This document shows, piece by piece, positions 51,826 through 60,316 of a stretch of DNA of 64,000 bases. Within the stretch, counting starts at the first letter, position 1, and each line of letters begins with the position of its first letter. Origin of the DNA: an uncultured Clostridia bacterium (GTDB taxonomy: Bacteria > Bacillota > Clostridia > Christensenellales > CALVMC01); assembly GCA_944342015.1 (NCBI GenBank), contig CALVMC010000002.1, positions 1 through 64,000 of the forward strand, given 5' to 3'. The notes under the pieces were generated by a model. That model had not been told where the DNA came from, ran no database searches, and worked only from the letters and a program-made list of their open reading frames with translations. The position numbers and the translations under genes were made by a program.

Positions 51826-52701
51826 TTAAAATAATTTTCCTTTAATGGAATTAAGATATTTTTTAAAGGGTGCGCTTAATTTTTCGTCACGCAAAGCATA
51901 CTCTACCGTCGCTTCGAGATACCCTTCTTTATCTCCCGTATCGTATCTTCTTCCCTCGAAAGTATAAGCAAAAACTCCGCTTTCTTTTGCCATAATGGCG
52001 ATACTGTCGGTAAGATAAGTCTCTCCGTTAAGTCCGGGCGGAGTTCTTTTTATTATATCGAAAATATCGGGAGTAAAAATATATCTGCCCATACAGGCAA
52101 GATCGGACGGGGCATCTTCGACTTTCGGTTTTTCTACAAGGGATAAAAGCTCGGTGTAATTACCTTTAACGAGTCCGGGATTTACGATACCGTATTTATA
52201 AGTCTGTTCTCTGTCCACTTTCTGAACTCCTACAATGGTTTTTCCCGTGGTTTCATAAGCCTTTTTAAGCTGACCGATACTCGGCTCATCGGAATAGACA
52301 AGGTCGTCTCCGTAAAGCACGGCAAAAGGCTCGTCTCCCACGAAAGCTTCCGCTTCGAGCACGGCAGGACCCGAACCGTTCATTTCCTTTTGTCTGATGA
52401 AATAAATTTTTGCAAGATTTGCAAGTCTTATAACTTCTTTCAGTTCTTTTTCTTTATTTCCTTTTTTAAGAAGCTGTTCAAGTTCGACCGCCCTGTCGAA
52501 ATGGTCTTCAATACATTTTTTGTTTTTTCCGATAATAAGAAGTATTTCATCAATATCTGCTTTTACACATTCTTCGATAATGTATTGCAGACAAGGAGTG
52601 TCTACTATCGGAAGCATTTCCTTGGGAACAGCCTTTGTAAAAGGTAAAAATCTCGTACCGAAACCGGCAACGGGTATAACAGCTTTTTTAACTTTTTTCA
52701 T
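51826..52701 (-). CDS. galU: UTP-glucose-1-phosphate uridylyltransferase
   Basis: The 291-aa protein has the nucleotidyltransferase start KAVIPVAGFGTRFLPFTKAVPKEMLPI, the GDD metal site (VLYGDDLVYS) and VEKPKVEDAPS. It makes UDP-glucose for glycolipids and wall polymers. The ATG at 52701 has GGAGG 6 nt upstream; the frame is open 18 codons further but through the promoter. Confidence 0.97.
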   Translation of the reverse strand: MKKVKKAVIPVAGFGTRFLPFTKAVPKEMLPIVDTPCLQYIIEECVKADIDEILLIIGKNKKCIEDHFDRAVELEQLLKKGNKEKELKEVIRLANLAKIYFIRQKEMNGSGPAVLEAEAFVGDEPFAVLYGDDLVYSDEPSIGQLKKAYETTGKTIVGVQKVDREQTYKYGIVNPGLVKGNYTELLSLVEKPKVEDAPSDLACMGRYIFTPDIFDIIKRTPPGLNGETYLTDSIAIMAKESGVFAYTFEGRRYDTGDKEGYLEATVEYALRDEKLSAPFKKYLNSIKGKLF

Positions 52702-52720
52702 AATAACCTCCGTCAATAAA

Positions 52721-52749
52721 ATTATATCAAACCTATTCAGTAATAACAA
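52721..52749 (-). promoter_or_regulatory. Promoter of galU
   Basis: TTGTTA, 17 nt, TATAAT with TGA before the -10 box. Confidence 0.7.
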
Positions 52750-52791
52750 GTACAAAAATTAAATTTCTGAGTATATTTTATTTTAAAATTG

Positions 52792-52800
52792 TGATAAAAT
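52792..52800 (+). promoter_or_regulatory. Extended -10 of dinB, 6 nt from ATG
   Basis: TGATAAAAT followed by AAAAAT and the dinB ATG. No good -35 box and no Shine-Dalgarno are present. No LexA-type GAAC/GTTC site is seen. Confidence 0.5.
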
Positions 52801-52806
52801 AAAAAT

Positions 52807-54048
52807 ATGGCATCAGAAGACAGAATAATACTACACAGCGATGTAAACAACTTTTATGCATCGGTTGAAATGCGACTTAATCCCGCCCTTCAAGGAAAGT
52901 CTGTCGCCGTCTGCGGAAAGACCGAAGACAGGCACGGAATAGTACTTGCAAAAAGCAATTCTGCAAAAGAAAAAGGAGTTAAAACCGGCGATACGATATG
53001 GCAGGCAAAAATAAAATGTCCCGATTTAATAGTCGTCCCCCCTCATTACAGTCATTATACTAAGTTTTCCAATATAATATTTAATATCTACACTCATTAC
53101 ACCGATTTAGTGGAGCCTTTCGGACTTGACGAGTGCTGGCTTGATGTAACTGCAAGTTCGTCGCTTTTCGGCAGCGGAGAGGAGATTGCAAATAAAATAA
53201 GCAGCGAAATAAAAGAAAAAACAGGATTATCCGTATCCATCGGAGTATCGTTTAACAAGATTTTCGCAAAACTCGGAAGCGACATGAAAAAACCTGCCGG
53301 AATAACCGTTATTACAAAAGAAAATTACAAACAGAAAGTATGGTCTCTACCCGTCAAAGATATGCTTATGATAGGAAAGTCCACGGAAAAGAAATTAGCC
53401 TTACTTAATATAAAGACAATAGGAGACCTTGCCAATACCGATATAAATTTACTCAAAGAACAATTCGGAATAAACGGTGAAAAAATGAAAATTTTCGCCA
53501 GCGGAGAAGACTGCGAGAAAGTTAAAAACTGTTTCAACCGTCATATCCCGGAAAGCGTCGGACACGGAACCACTCCGCCCAAAGATATAGTAGACTACAA
53601 CGAAGCAAAAACCGTAATTTACGCATTATGCGAAATGATTTCGACAAGACTTCGTAAATACGGATTAGACGCAAACGGAGTTTCCCTTTCCATAAAGTAT
53701 CCCGACCTTACAAAACTTTCAAGACAAACTACATTGGATTTTCCCACATCGAATACAACCGACATAGCAAAAGCCGCTTTAACTATACTTAACAAATATC
53801 ATGATTTTTCGGTCTCGGCATTAAGAGCGGTAACAGTTTCCACATTCAAACTGATATCGAAAAAAGAAAACAGACAGCTCAGCATATTCACGCAAAATTC
53901 AAACAAAGAAGACGAACTCGAAAACTGTGTGGACGATATTAGAAGCAAATACGGTTTCAATAAAATAATACGGGGCAATCAGATGCTGTCTCCGAAGCTT
54001 ACATCGAGACTTTTGGAAGACGAAGATTTTATACCCTTTTCAAAATAA
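52807..54048 (+). CDS. dinB: DNA polymerase IV (Y family)
   Basis: The 413-aa translesion polymerase has HSDVNNFYASVEM at the N-terminus, the catalytic GLDECWLDVT (with Asp-Glu), VSIGVSFNKIFAKLGSDMKKP and a C-terminal little-finger domain. It copies past damaged bases. It has no Shine-Dalgarno, with the -10 box 6 nt before the ATG. Confidence 0.95.
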   Translation: MASEDRIILHSDVNNFYASVEMRLNPALQGKSVAVCGKTEDRHGIVLAKSNSAKEKGVKTGDTIWQAKIKCPDLIVVPPHYSHYTKFSNIIFNIYTHYTDLVEPFGLDECWLDVTASSSLFGSGEEIANKISSEIKEKTGLSVSIGVSFNKIFAKLGSDMKKPAGITVITKENYKQKVWSLPVKDMLMIGKSTEKKLALLNIKTIGDLANTDINLLKEQFGINGEKMKIFASGEDCEKVKNCFNRHIPESVGHGTTPPKDIVDYNEAKTVIYALCEMISTRLRKYGLDANGVSLSIKYPDLTKLSRQTTLDFPTSNTTDIAKAALTILNKYHDFSVSALRAVTVSTFKLISKKENRQLSIFTQNSNKEDELENCVDDIRSKYGFNKIIRGNQMLSPKLTSRLLEDEDFIPFSK

Positions 54049-54345
54049 ATGAATTTCATAATTTATCTGACTTAAAATTTTTAAATAATATCTGATAAAA
54101 ATGCGATAATGCAACATGAATTGTTTTTATTAAATAAAGAAACAATATTGTGAAAATTTGCGTTTATATAATGAAATAATATTTTAAACTATTACCTTTT
54201 ATCTAAATTAGTTACAATAGCGAGCAGTCTTAAATCTGATTTAACATTAAGCTTTTGAAATCTTGCTTTAAGCCTAATTCCTTAAACATGCTGTTGTTTG
54301 CATTTGTGAAAACAACTGTCCATAAAGCAATGAATTAATCTGTAT
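54049..54345. other. Gene-free stretch between dinB and the Gx transporter
   Basis: About 300 AT-rich bases between converging genes without a clear terminator. On the minus strand a short frame (about 54194-54280, ending DLRLLAIVTNLDKR) joins by one frameshift to an upstream segment containing NNSMFKELGLK, which could be a decayed gene end. I cannot name a family and this may be chance. Confidence 0.35.
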
Positions 54346-54903
54346 TTATTTTTTTCCCTTCATTGCTTTTCCTTCTTCTGTATTGAATCTGCTTTTAAAC
54401 CCGCCGAACTTATCGGGTAATTTTTTAAGAAGATAAAAACAAATAAAGCCGGTAAATACACCCGTAAGCATACCTAACGAAATAAGATAAGGAAGATACA
54501 GAAGAGGAACTGCACTTTGCATAACTACACACGCAACAAAAATCTGAACCGAATTGTGAATCCCCGCCGAAGCAGCGGAGACGGCAGGAAAACTGAATAG
54601 TCCGGTTTTCAGCAATAAAAAACTGATTAAAAGACTTAAAATACCCGCAGGCAACGAATACATTAAAGAAGATAAATTTCCCGTAAAAAGCGATAAAACG
54701 AAGCATTTTAAAATAACAATAATAAATGTGGGAAATAGTCCTGCAATCACAATGGAACAAGTTATTATAACATTAGAAAGACCGAGCTTTAAAGTCGGAA
54801 AGAGAGGAATAATCGGAGGAAAATAATTTTCTATAATCCCCAGAATCAGAACAAGGGTAAGAAGAGCGGAAATCTTGGAAATTTTTTGAGTGCTCAATTT
54901 CAT
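54346..54903 (-). CDS. Gx transporter-family membrane protein (EetB-like)
   Basis: The 185-aa protein has five to six hydrophobic helices and matches the Gx transporter/heptaprenyl diphosphate synthase component I family. In Gram-positive flavinylation and extracellular electron transfer loci, homologues accompany NusG-II proteins and ApbE; from memory these are EetB and EetA. Its start overlaps the NusG-II stop by 4 nt (ATGA). It is the last gene of the operon starting at 60166. Confidence 0.8.
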   Translation of the reverse strand: MKLSTQKISKISALLTLVLILGIIENYFPPIIPLFPTLKLGLSNVIITCSIVIAGLFPTFIIVILKCFVLSLFTGNLSSLMYSLPAGILSLLISFLLLKTGLFSFPAVSAASAGIHNSVQIFVACVVMQSAVPLLYLPYLISLGMLTGVFTGFICFYLLKKLPDKFGGFKSRFNTEEGKAMKGKK

Positions 54904-55286
54904 AATCCGCCCCCTATAACGGCGTCGTAATCACTGTCGCCCGAAATATAGACGATTAATTTATTGGGAAGACAGCTTATGCTTCTTCCGGCTTTTGAAA
55001 CAGGCGGAGAGTTCAGGCAAATTTTGTTCGGACAATCGGCATAGGAAATATACACTTCTCCGTTTTCTATAACAACGGTATTATGTTCGAGTTCTATAAC
55101 TCTGTCTGTGGAAAGTTCGAAAGAATACAAATGCTTACCGTCAAGATAGATTTCGACCGTATTTCCCTTTTCCCCGATAAAAACAAATATTACGGAAATT
55201 ATAACAAAAACGGTAAAAACGATATAAATGACAATATCCCATACCGAAAAAGGTTTCTTGCAAAAATTTTTTTCCTTTTTTGTCAT
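54900..55286 (-). CDS. NusG domain II protein (EetA-like)
   Basis: The 128-aa protein has one transmembrane helix (about 17-38) and an extracytoplasmic NusG-II beta domain with VVIENGEVYISYADCPNKICLNSPP and CLPNKLIVYISG, the cysteine pattern of this family. It is linked to Rnf-like or extracellular electron transfer systems, where it is thought to work with flavinylated proteins; the exact role is not known. AAAGG lies 9 nt before the ATG. Confidence 0.85.
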   Translation of the reverse strand: MTKKEKNFCKKPFSVWDIVIYIVFTVFVIISVIFVFIGEKGNTVEIYLDGKHLYSFELSTDRVIELEHNTVVIENGEVYISYADCPNKICLNSPPVSKAGRSISCLPNKLIVYISGDSDYDAVIGGGL

Positions 55287-55297
55287 ACGGCAAACCT

Positions 55298-56365
55298 TTA
55301 AATTCTTATATAATCGTCAATTTCCGGATAAAAACCGATATTTCCGACGGTGGAATATTTGTTATCCTGTGTGACGATAATACCTGTAAGACCGTATTCG
55401 AGCATTAATTCTCTGCCCTTATCTAAGCCCATAACTATAACCGCCGTTGAAATCATATCGCAAAGAACCCCGCTCTCTCCTATAACCGTAACGCCGGTAA
55501 TTCCGCTTGTCGAAGGTTTCCCGTCCGTTGCCAAAATATGGTGGTAAATATTCCCTGCGGAATCTTTATAAAATCTTTCATAAGTACCGGAAGTAGATAT
55601 ACACATATTTTCGGGAAGCAAAAGAGAACCTAATACCCTTTCCTTGTTATTCGGATCGATAATCCCGATATTATAACTTTTTTTATAGCCTAAAATACTG
55701 CTTCCGCCGAATGAATACAAAGAATAACTTATTCCGTAATCATCGGCATTCTGTCTTGCAATATCGAGATTATAGCCTTTTACCATAGCGCCCGGATCGA
55801 GTTTACTCTCGGAATATTTTTTTGTCACTGTCAGATTTTCCTTATCGAGAATAAAGGTATCTGCGTCGAATTTACAATATTGAAGCATAGAATCGATATC
55901 GCTGTCGGAAGGCGGTTGTTTTTCTGCATAATTGAAAGTTGACGGACTGAATTTCCAAAGTTCGATAAGGGGATAAATCGCAATATTGAAAGCGCCGTCT
56001 GTTTTTACATACAGTTCTCTTGCAAGAAGAAGAAGTCCCATAGTTTCCGAACTTATTTTGACCTGTTCCCCTTTTGGAGCATTATTGATATTGAAAATAT
56101 CGCTGTTTTCTTTTTCGGTAGAAAACAGATTTTCCTTTTCTTCGATAAGCGAAATAAGATTGGCATTGCAAAGTTTTGAATGAACGCCTTTTGTGACGAA
56201 AGAATATTCACTGCCCATAATGACTCCGTTTTTCTCGTCCGTATACAAGGCAAGAATAATTACGGCAATCAGAAGTGCTGTAAAAAGAAGAGCAAGTACC
56301 GCTCTTAGGAGTATTTTGTAATTGAATTTCTTTTTTTGAACTGACTCTTCTTTCTGTGTTTCCAT
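55298..56365 (-). CDS. apbE: FAD:protein FMN transferase (ApbE)
   Basis: The 355-aa protein has a single N-terminal membrane helix (about 18-42, no lipobox cysteine) and the ApbE fold: LDPGAMVKGYNLD, SFGGSSILGYK, HHILATDGKPSTSGITGVTV and CDMISTAVIVMG, where Asp binds magnesium. It transfers FMN to Ser/Thr of extracytoplasmic proteins. The HILD-TG-P motif is altered to HILATDGKP. No FMN-binding-domain substrate is in the window. It starts 7 nt after the phosphoesterase stop. Confidence 0.9.
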   Translation of the reverse strand: METQKEESVQKKKFNYKILLRAVLALLFTALLIAVIILALYTDEKNGVIMGSEYSFVTKGVHSKLCNANLISLIEEKENLFSTEKENSDIFNINNAPKGEQVKISSETMGLLLLARELYVKTDGAFNIAIYPLIELWKFSPSTFNYAEKQPPSDSDIDSMLQYCKFDADTFILDKENLTVTKKYSESKLDPGAMVKGYNLDIARQNADDYGISYSLYSFGGSSILGYKKSYNIGIIDPNNKERVLGSLLLPENMCISTSGTYERFYKDSAGNIYHHILATDGKPSTSGITGVTVIGESGVLCDMISTAVIVMGLDKGRELMLEYGLTGIIVTQDNKYSTVGNIGFYPEIDDYIRI

Positions 56366-56372
56366 AATACTT

Positions 56373-58214
56373 TTATTTATCTAATTTTTCTACCTTGAAA
56401 GAAAAACTGTTATCCGAAGGTTCACGGTCGTTCAGAACATCTCTTAAAAGTATCGGGAAAACCCCTTGGTCTAAAAGATCGCCTACCATAATCGAATTTT
56501 TTTCATAATTTATAAAGCCAAGTATTTTAATACCCAATATTTCTATATCCGAAAAGCCTGAAAGCAAAGGTCTTAAAACATTGAGCCCGCCCGAAGGACT
56601 GATATAAACATCTTTGAGCTGAGGAATCAAGGCAATTACTTCATTGATAATATTGCTTTGAACTACTTCCAGCTCCCCGTACTTAAATAGTTTTTCCATA
56701 GTCGTAGAAAAATCTATATTTGGAACGAAATCATATAAAGCGTTTAATTTTGAAAATACCTGATGTTCTTGCAGTTTATAAACGAAAGCATAAATGCAGT
56801 ATTTTAAAACTTCGGCTTTTTTAGAGCCTACTTCTATATTTTCGTCCCCCGCAAAAGTTCCTGCAAGTATATCGCAGGCAAAATCCATAACGGTATCGTA
56901 TTTAATGCTCGGCAAATTTATACCGTAACTGTCGCATAAATTTTCAAGAGAATTGCTTTCATCGTATAAAGGCATATTCATAAAATCCACTAATGCGGTT
57001 TTTAATATTGAAATAACCTGTTCGAATTTTTCCTTATCGTTAAAAGTCTCGTTAATACCTATATCGCTTAAAACGGAAGATAAAATTCCCCTGTAATTGT
57101 AACCGTTGTCCAGAATTGTAAGAAGCATATTTTCGATATCGGTTTTAACATAAGATTTAGCATATTTTTGAATATTGTTAAAGGAATTTAAAATATCCTT
57201 ACTTAAATCATCTTTTGCGTAAGATTTATTAAGGCTTTTAACATTGTTGCTTTTAATGCTGACGCTTGAAGGATAAAGTTTAACTTCTCTTATGGGAATA
57301 GGATATGAAACTAACGAGCCTGTCTGAATTTCGTACAGAGTTTTACCGTCTTCCCTTTCATAACTTGAAACATTCTGTTGATGAAGATGTCCTACAAAAA
57401 AATATTCGAAGCCCCAATCTAAAAAATCGTCGGCAATCTTAGCGCTGTTTTCCACTTTGAAAGCCGAGCTGTCAATAGGCAGCATATGGTCAAGAAGTGG
57501 TATATGCGTCATACCGATAATTTTTTTATTGTCGGCTGCGGCTTTTTCACACTGTTCTTTAATCCATAAAAGCGTACCTTCGGAAAACGAGCCCATAGAA
57601 GCGTATTCTTTTCCGTTTGAAGAAGTATATGTAGAAGGATCAAGGGCAATAAGTCTGTAATTTTCCCCGATATCCGCAGAATAGGAAAGATTTTCGCTGC
57701 AACGGGAAATTGCTTCACCGTAACCGAAATCGTTATAAATTTCGGCAAATCTTTCAGAACTTACATTCTGAATGGAAGTGGGAGCGTCCCCTTTATAAGA
57801 GTTAGAACTTATATCCACATCGTGGTTTCCGTTGATAACGAATACTTTTTTACCCGAATCTTCTATGCGTTTTAGATTTTCCGCAACGCTTAGGTGTGAA
57901 ATTTCCGAACCGTCTTCCGTAAGATCCCCGGAAACGAGTACGACATCGACATTCATATCGATAATGTTGTCGGTTACGGAACGGAAAATCGCAGGAGATA
58001 TATCGAGCATTTTCTGAGCGGTATTGTTGTAATCGATAAAAGCTTTACTGTTTAAATCGTATTGGTCGTCATCGAGATAATGAATATCCGAAATAACGGC
58101 GATTTTAAGTTCCGGCCTTGCAACGATTACAACCGTAACTATAACAGCTGTTGCAACAAAAACTAAAATTATGAGTCCGATAAGCACATAATTAAAAAGT
58201 TTTTTCCTGTCCAT
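56373..58214 (-). CDS. Membrane-anchored metallophosphoesterase
   Basis: The 613-aa protein has one N-terminal helix (about 10-33) and a calcineurin-like domain outside the membrane with SDIH near 42, GDLTEDG, GNHD and GHLHQQN. The last 280 residues are helical and not assigned. The substrate may be a nucleotide, phospholipid or wall phosphate. It lies between the OLD nuclease (17 nt) and apbE (7 nt) in one operon, with GGGGG as ribosome site. Confidence 0.85.
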   Translation of the reverse strand: MDRKKLFNYVLIGLIILVFVATAVIVTVVIVARPELKIAVISDIHYLDDDQYDLNSKAFIDYNNTAQKMLDISPAIFRSVTDNIIDMNVDVVLVSGDLTEDGSEISHLSVAENLKRIEDSGKKVFVINGNHDVDISSNSYKGDAPTSIQNVSSERFAEIYNDFGYGEAISRCSENLSYSADIGENYRLIALDPSTYTSSNGKEYASMGSFSEGTLLWIKEQCEKAAADNKKIIGMTHIPLLDHMLPIDSSAFKVENSAKIADDFLDWGFEYFFVGHLHQQNVSSYEREDGKTLYEIQTGSLVSYPIPIREVKLYPSSVSIKSNNVKSLNKSYAKDDLSKDILNSFNNIQKYAKSYVKTDIENMLLTILDNGYNYRGILSSVLSDIGINETFNDKEKFEQVISILKTALVDFMNMPLYDESNSLENLCDSYGINLPSIKYDTVMDFACDILAGTFAGDENIEVGSKKAEVLKYCIYAFVYKLQEHQVFSKLNALYDFVPNIDFSTTMEKLFKYGELEVVQSNIINEVIALIPQLKDVYISPSGGLNVLRPLLSGFSDIEILGIKILGFINYEKNSIMVGDLLDQGVFPILLRDVLNDREPSDNSFSFKVEKLDK

Positions 58215-58231
58215 AGTTTCCCCCTATAAAA

Positions 58232-60166
58232 TCAAAGAATATCGAGTTTAACAAAGAGTTTTTCAAACTCTAAAACCGTTTCGTTATCAAAATCTTTAAG
58301 ACTTTTGGCATTTTCCAATTTTTCGGGACTAACCTTTCTCAATCTGCCGTTAGACAACGAAAAATATTTTTCCCTGTCATGTTCCGAAAACAATCCTTCC
58401 ATACATCTCGGTTTTTTGTTTTCGCCTACATAAATTATGTTTTTATCGTTTCGGTGTGCGCTGATAAAATCCACTACCCTGTTTCTGTTAAGGCGTTCTT
58501 CTTCGCTTAATCCGTCTGCGTTCTTCTTCCATTCGAGAGTATCTGCGTCGAGCAGTATTTTATAGTTAATATAATTTTCGTCAAAAAATCTTTTAAGGTA
58601 AGGCATTTGATGCGCCCCGCTCGTATGGAAAACATAATAATTGCTTTCGTCTATTTGAAAGAGTTTCATAAAAGTATGCAAACAGCTCACGTCTTTATAT
58701 CCTTCAACGAGAATAATCTGTCTTGTAAGATTCAATAAAAGGTCGTTATAAGGAATAAGTCCCATATCGGCTTTAATATGCGCCGTATTGTCAAGATCCT
58801 GCTTTTTGACCACTGTACCCTCTTCCGTCATAGAAACGTGAATGAAATTGGATTGGTCGCTTATCATATAAGGGCTGTGTGTGCTGATAATTACGGTAAT
58901 TCCTTTATTTGCAAGTTCTTCGAGACTTTCGAGAATTTCGCTCTGAGCCTGCGGGTGCAAAAAAGAAGCCGGTTCGTCAATAAGGAAAATATCGCCTTTT
59001 TTAAGACAGTTTTTAATAAAAATATATGTAAAGTACCATCTTCTTCCAAGGCTCGTTGAATTGAAATTTACACGGCTGCCGTTATTTTCGAGTATGTAAA
59101 GCTGAAATGCGCCGTTTTCCAATTCCACCTCGATACCCTTGAACATTTTACTGTCGAAACGGGGCATAGAGGAATTAATGAATTTTTGAAATTCTTTTTT
59201 TAAAAACTCATTGTCTTTAATATTTTTTATTTCGGCTTTATCCTTAATTATTTTATTTATTATGAGATAATTGATAAATGCTGTTTCTATGGAATAGCCG
59301 TAATTGCTGTCGTAGTAAGAATGGTTCGTAAGATGAGAACCGAAAATGAGTCCGCTTTCGTTGTCAAGATAATAACAGTTTTTATTTATGCTTTTCAAGA
59401 TTTTAGAAACAAGTGATTTATCGTTTTTTATATCTGAAATATTGTTAAGCATATTAAAAGAGTCGGAAAGTTTAAAAAATTCCTCGCAAACATAACCGTG
59501 AAACTCGTCCAGTTTTTTCTGATAATCGGTTCTTTGATGCTCGTTTATCTGAGAACTAGTGGATTTTTCCAAAAGCAATTTAATATCGTCGGGGGAAAAT
59601 TTTATTTCGGTTTTATTCTGAACGCTGATTTTGAAAGTATCGTTATGCAAGGACTCTTTAATAAACGATAAAATACCGTCTTTGAACTTTACAACATTAT
59701 CGGAAAAACAGTTGCACTTTTTAACGCCTTCTTTAAAACCGCATTCTTTAAGTATTTCCACACATTGTAAGACGGTTCCGACGATATTATCACAAAAAAC
59801 CTTTATTCTGTTTTTTATTCTGTTCAACGACACTGAAATAATGGAAGAGACAATTTTTTTATCTTCGAAATTTAATGAAGCGAAATGAATTTCTATAATT
59901 TTGGACTGATTGTTGAAATCGTTTTCTAATCCGTAATCTTTTGCGTCATTATAATCTATTTCTATTTTGGCTCTGTATTCGGGTTCGAGAAATCCTTTTA
60001 CCACCGCAGCCGTAGGAAGATTGAAAAACAAATTCAAAGCTTCCAGAATATTTGTTTTACCGCTTCCGTTTCTTCCGAGAAGAGTGGTTATCCCCTTAGA
60101 TAACTCTATATTCTGACCGCTGCAAAGCGATTTGTATTTATTAATGCGAATTTCTTTTAAAATCAT
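58232..60166 (-). CDS. OLD-family ATPase/TOPRIM nuclease
   Basis: The 644-aa protein has an SMC/RecF-like ATPase: Walker A LLGRNGSGKTNILEA near residue 32, signature-like TSLGRRW, Walker B DIFLIDEPASFLHPQ and H-loop STHSPYM. A C-terminal TOPRIM domain follows with ILVEGYKD (Glu) and LLDADTLEW (Asp-x-Asp). OLD proteins are DNA nucleases; class 1 act alone and class 2 pair with a UvrD-like helicase (GajAB). No helicase is nearby, so it looks class 1. It is the first gene of the operon and has a consensus promoter. Its role could be phage defence or DNA repair. Confidence 0.9.
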   Translation of the reverse strand: MILKEIRINKYKSLCSGQNIELSKGITTLLGRNGSGKTNILEALNLFFNLPTAAVVKGFLEPEYRAKIEIDYNDAKDYGLENDFNNQSKIIEIHFASLNFEDKKIVSSIISVSLNRIKNRIKVFCDNIVGTVLQCVEILKECGFKEGVKKCNCFSDNVVKFKDGILSFIKESLHNDTFKISVQNKTEIKFSPDDIKLLLEKSTSSQINEHQRTDYQKKLDEFHGYVCEEFFKLSDSFNMLNNISDIKNDKSLVSKILKSINKNCYYLDNESGLIFGSHLTNHSYYDSNYGYSIETAFINYLIINKIIKDKAEIKNIKDNEFLKKEFQKFINSSMPRFDSKMFKGIEVELENGAFQLYILENNGSRVNFNSTSLGRRWYFTYIFIKNCLKKGDIFLIDEPASFLHPQAQSEILESLEELANKGITVIISTHSPYMISDQSNFIHVSMTEEGTVVKKQDLDNTAHIKADMGLIPYNDLLLNLTRQIILVEGYKDVSCLHTFMKLFQIDESNYYVFHTSGAHQMPYLKRFFDENYINYKILLDADTLEWKKNADGLSEEERLNRNRVVDFISAHRNDKNIIYVGENKKPRCMEGLFSEHDREKYFSLSNGRLRKVSPEKLENAKSLKDFDNETVLEFEKLFVKLDIL

Positions 60167-60184
60167 AATTTTCCCTTATAAAAT

Positions 60185-60213
60185 ATTATATAAATATGTA
60201 GATTATTTGTCAA
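60185..60213 (-). promoter_or_regulatory. Consensus promoter of the OLD-ApbE operon
   Basis: Perfect TTGACA, 17 nt, perfect TATAAT on the minus strand; about 12 nt of leader with AGGG. It is one of the strongest promoters in the window. Confidence 0.85.
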
Positions 60214-60245
60214 TCGGCAAAATTTAATTAATAACTAAATAAAAG

Positions 60246-60281
60246 TATATAAAAAAATAAAAGGACGGATACCCGTCCTTT
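60246..60281 (-). terminator. Terminator of the riboswitch-controlled P-type ATPase
   Basis: AAAGGACGG and CCGTCCTTT pair around 4 nt; the minus strand continues TTATTTTTTT. Confidence 0.85.
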
Positions 60282-60316
60282 GTTTATTTATTAAATTATA
60301 TTTGTTTATCGATTAA

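Noticed and set aside
54346-56365. Rnf complex or a complete extracellular electron transfer locus
   Set aside because: No Rnf subunits, Ndh2, demethylmenaquinone genes or FMN-binding lipoprotein are in the window; only the ApbE/NusG-II/Gx part is seen.
58232-60166. Gabija (GajA) anti-phage system
   Set aside because: No UvrD-like GajB helicase is adjacent on either side; the neighbour is a phosphoesterase.
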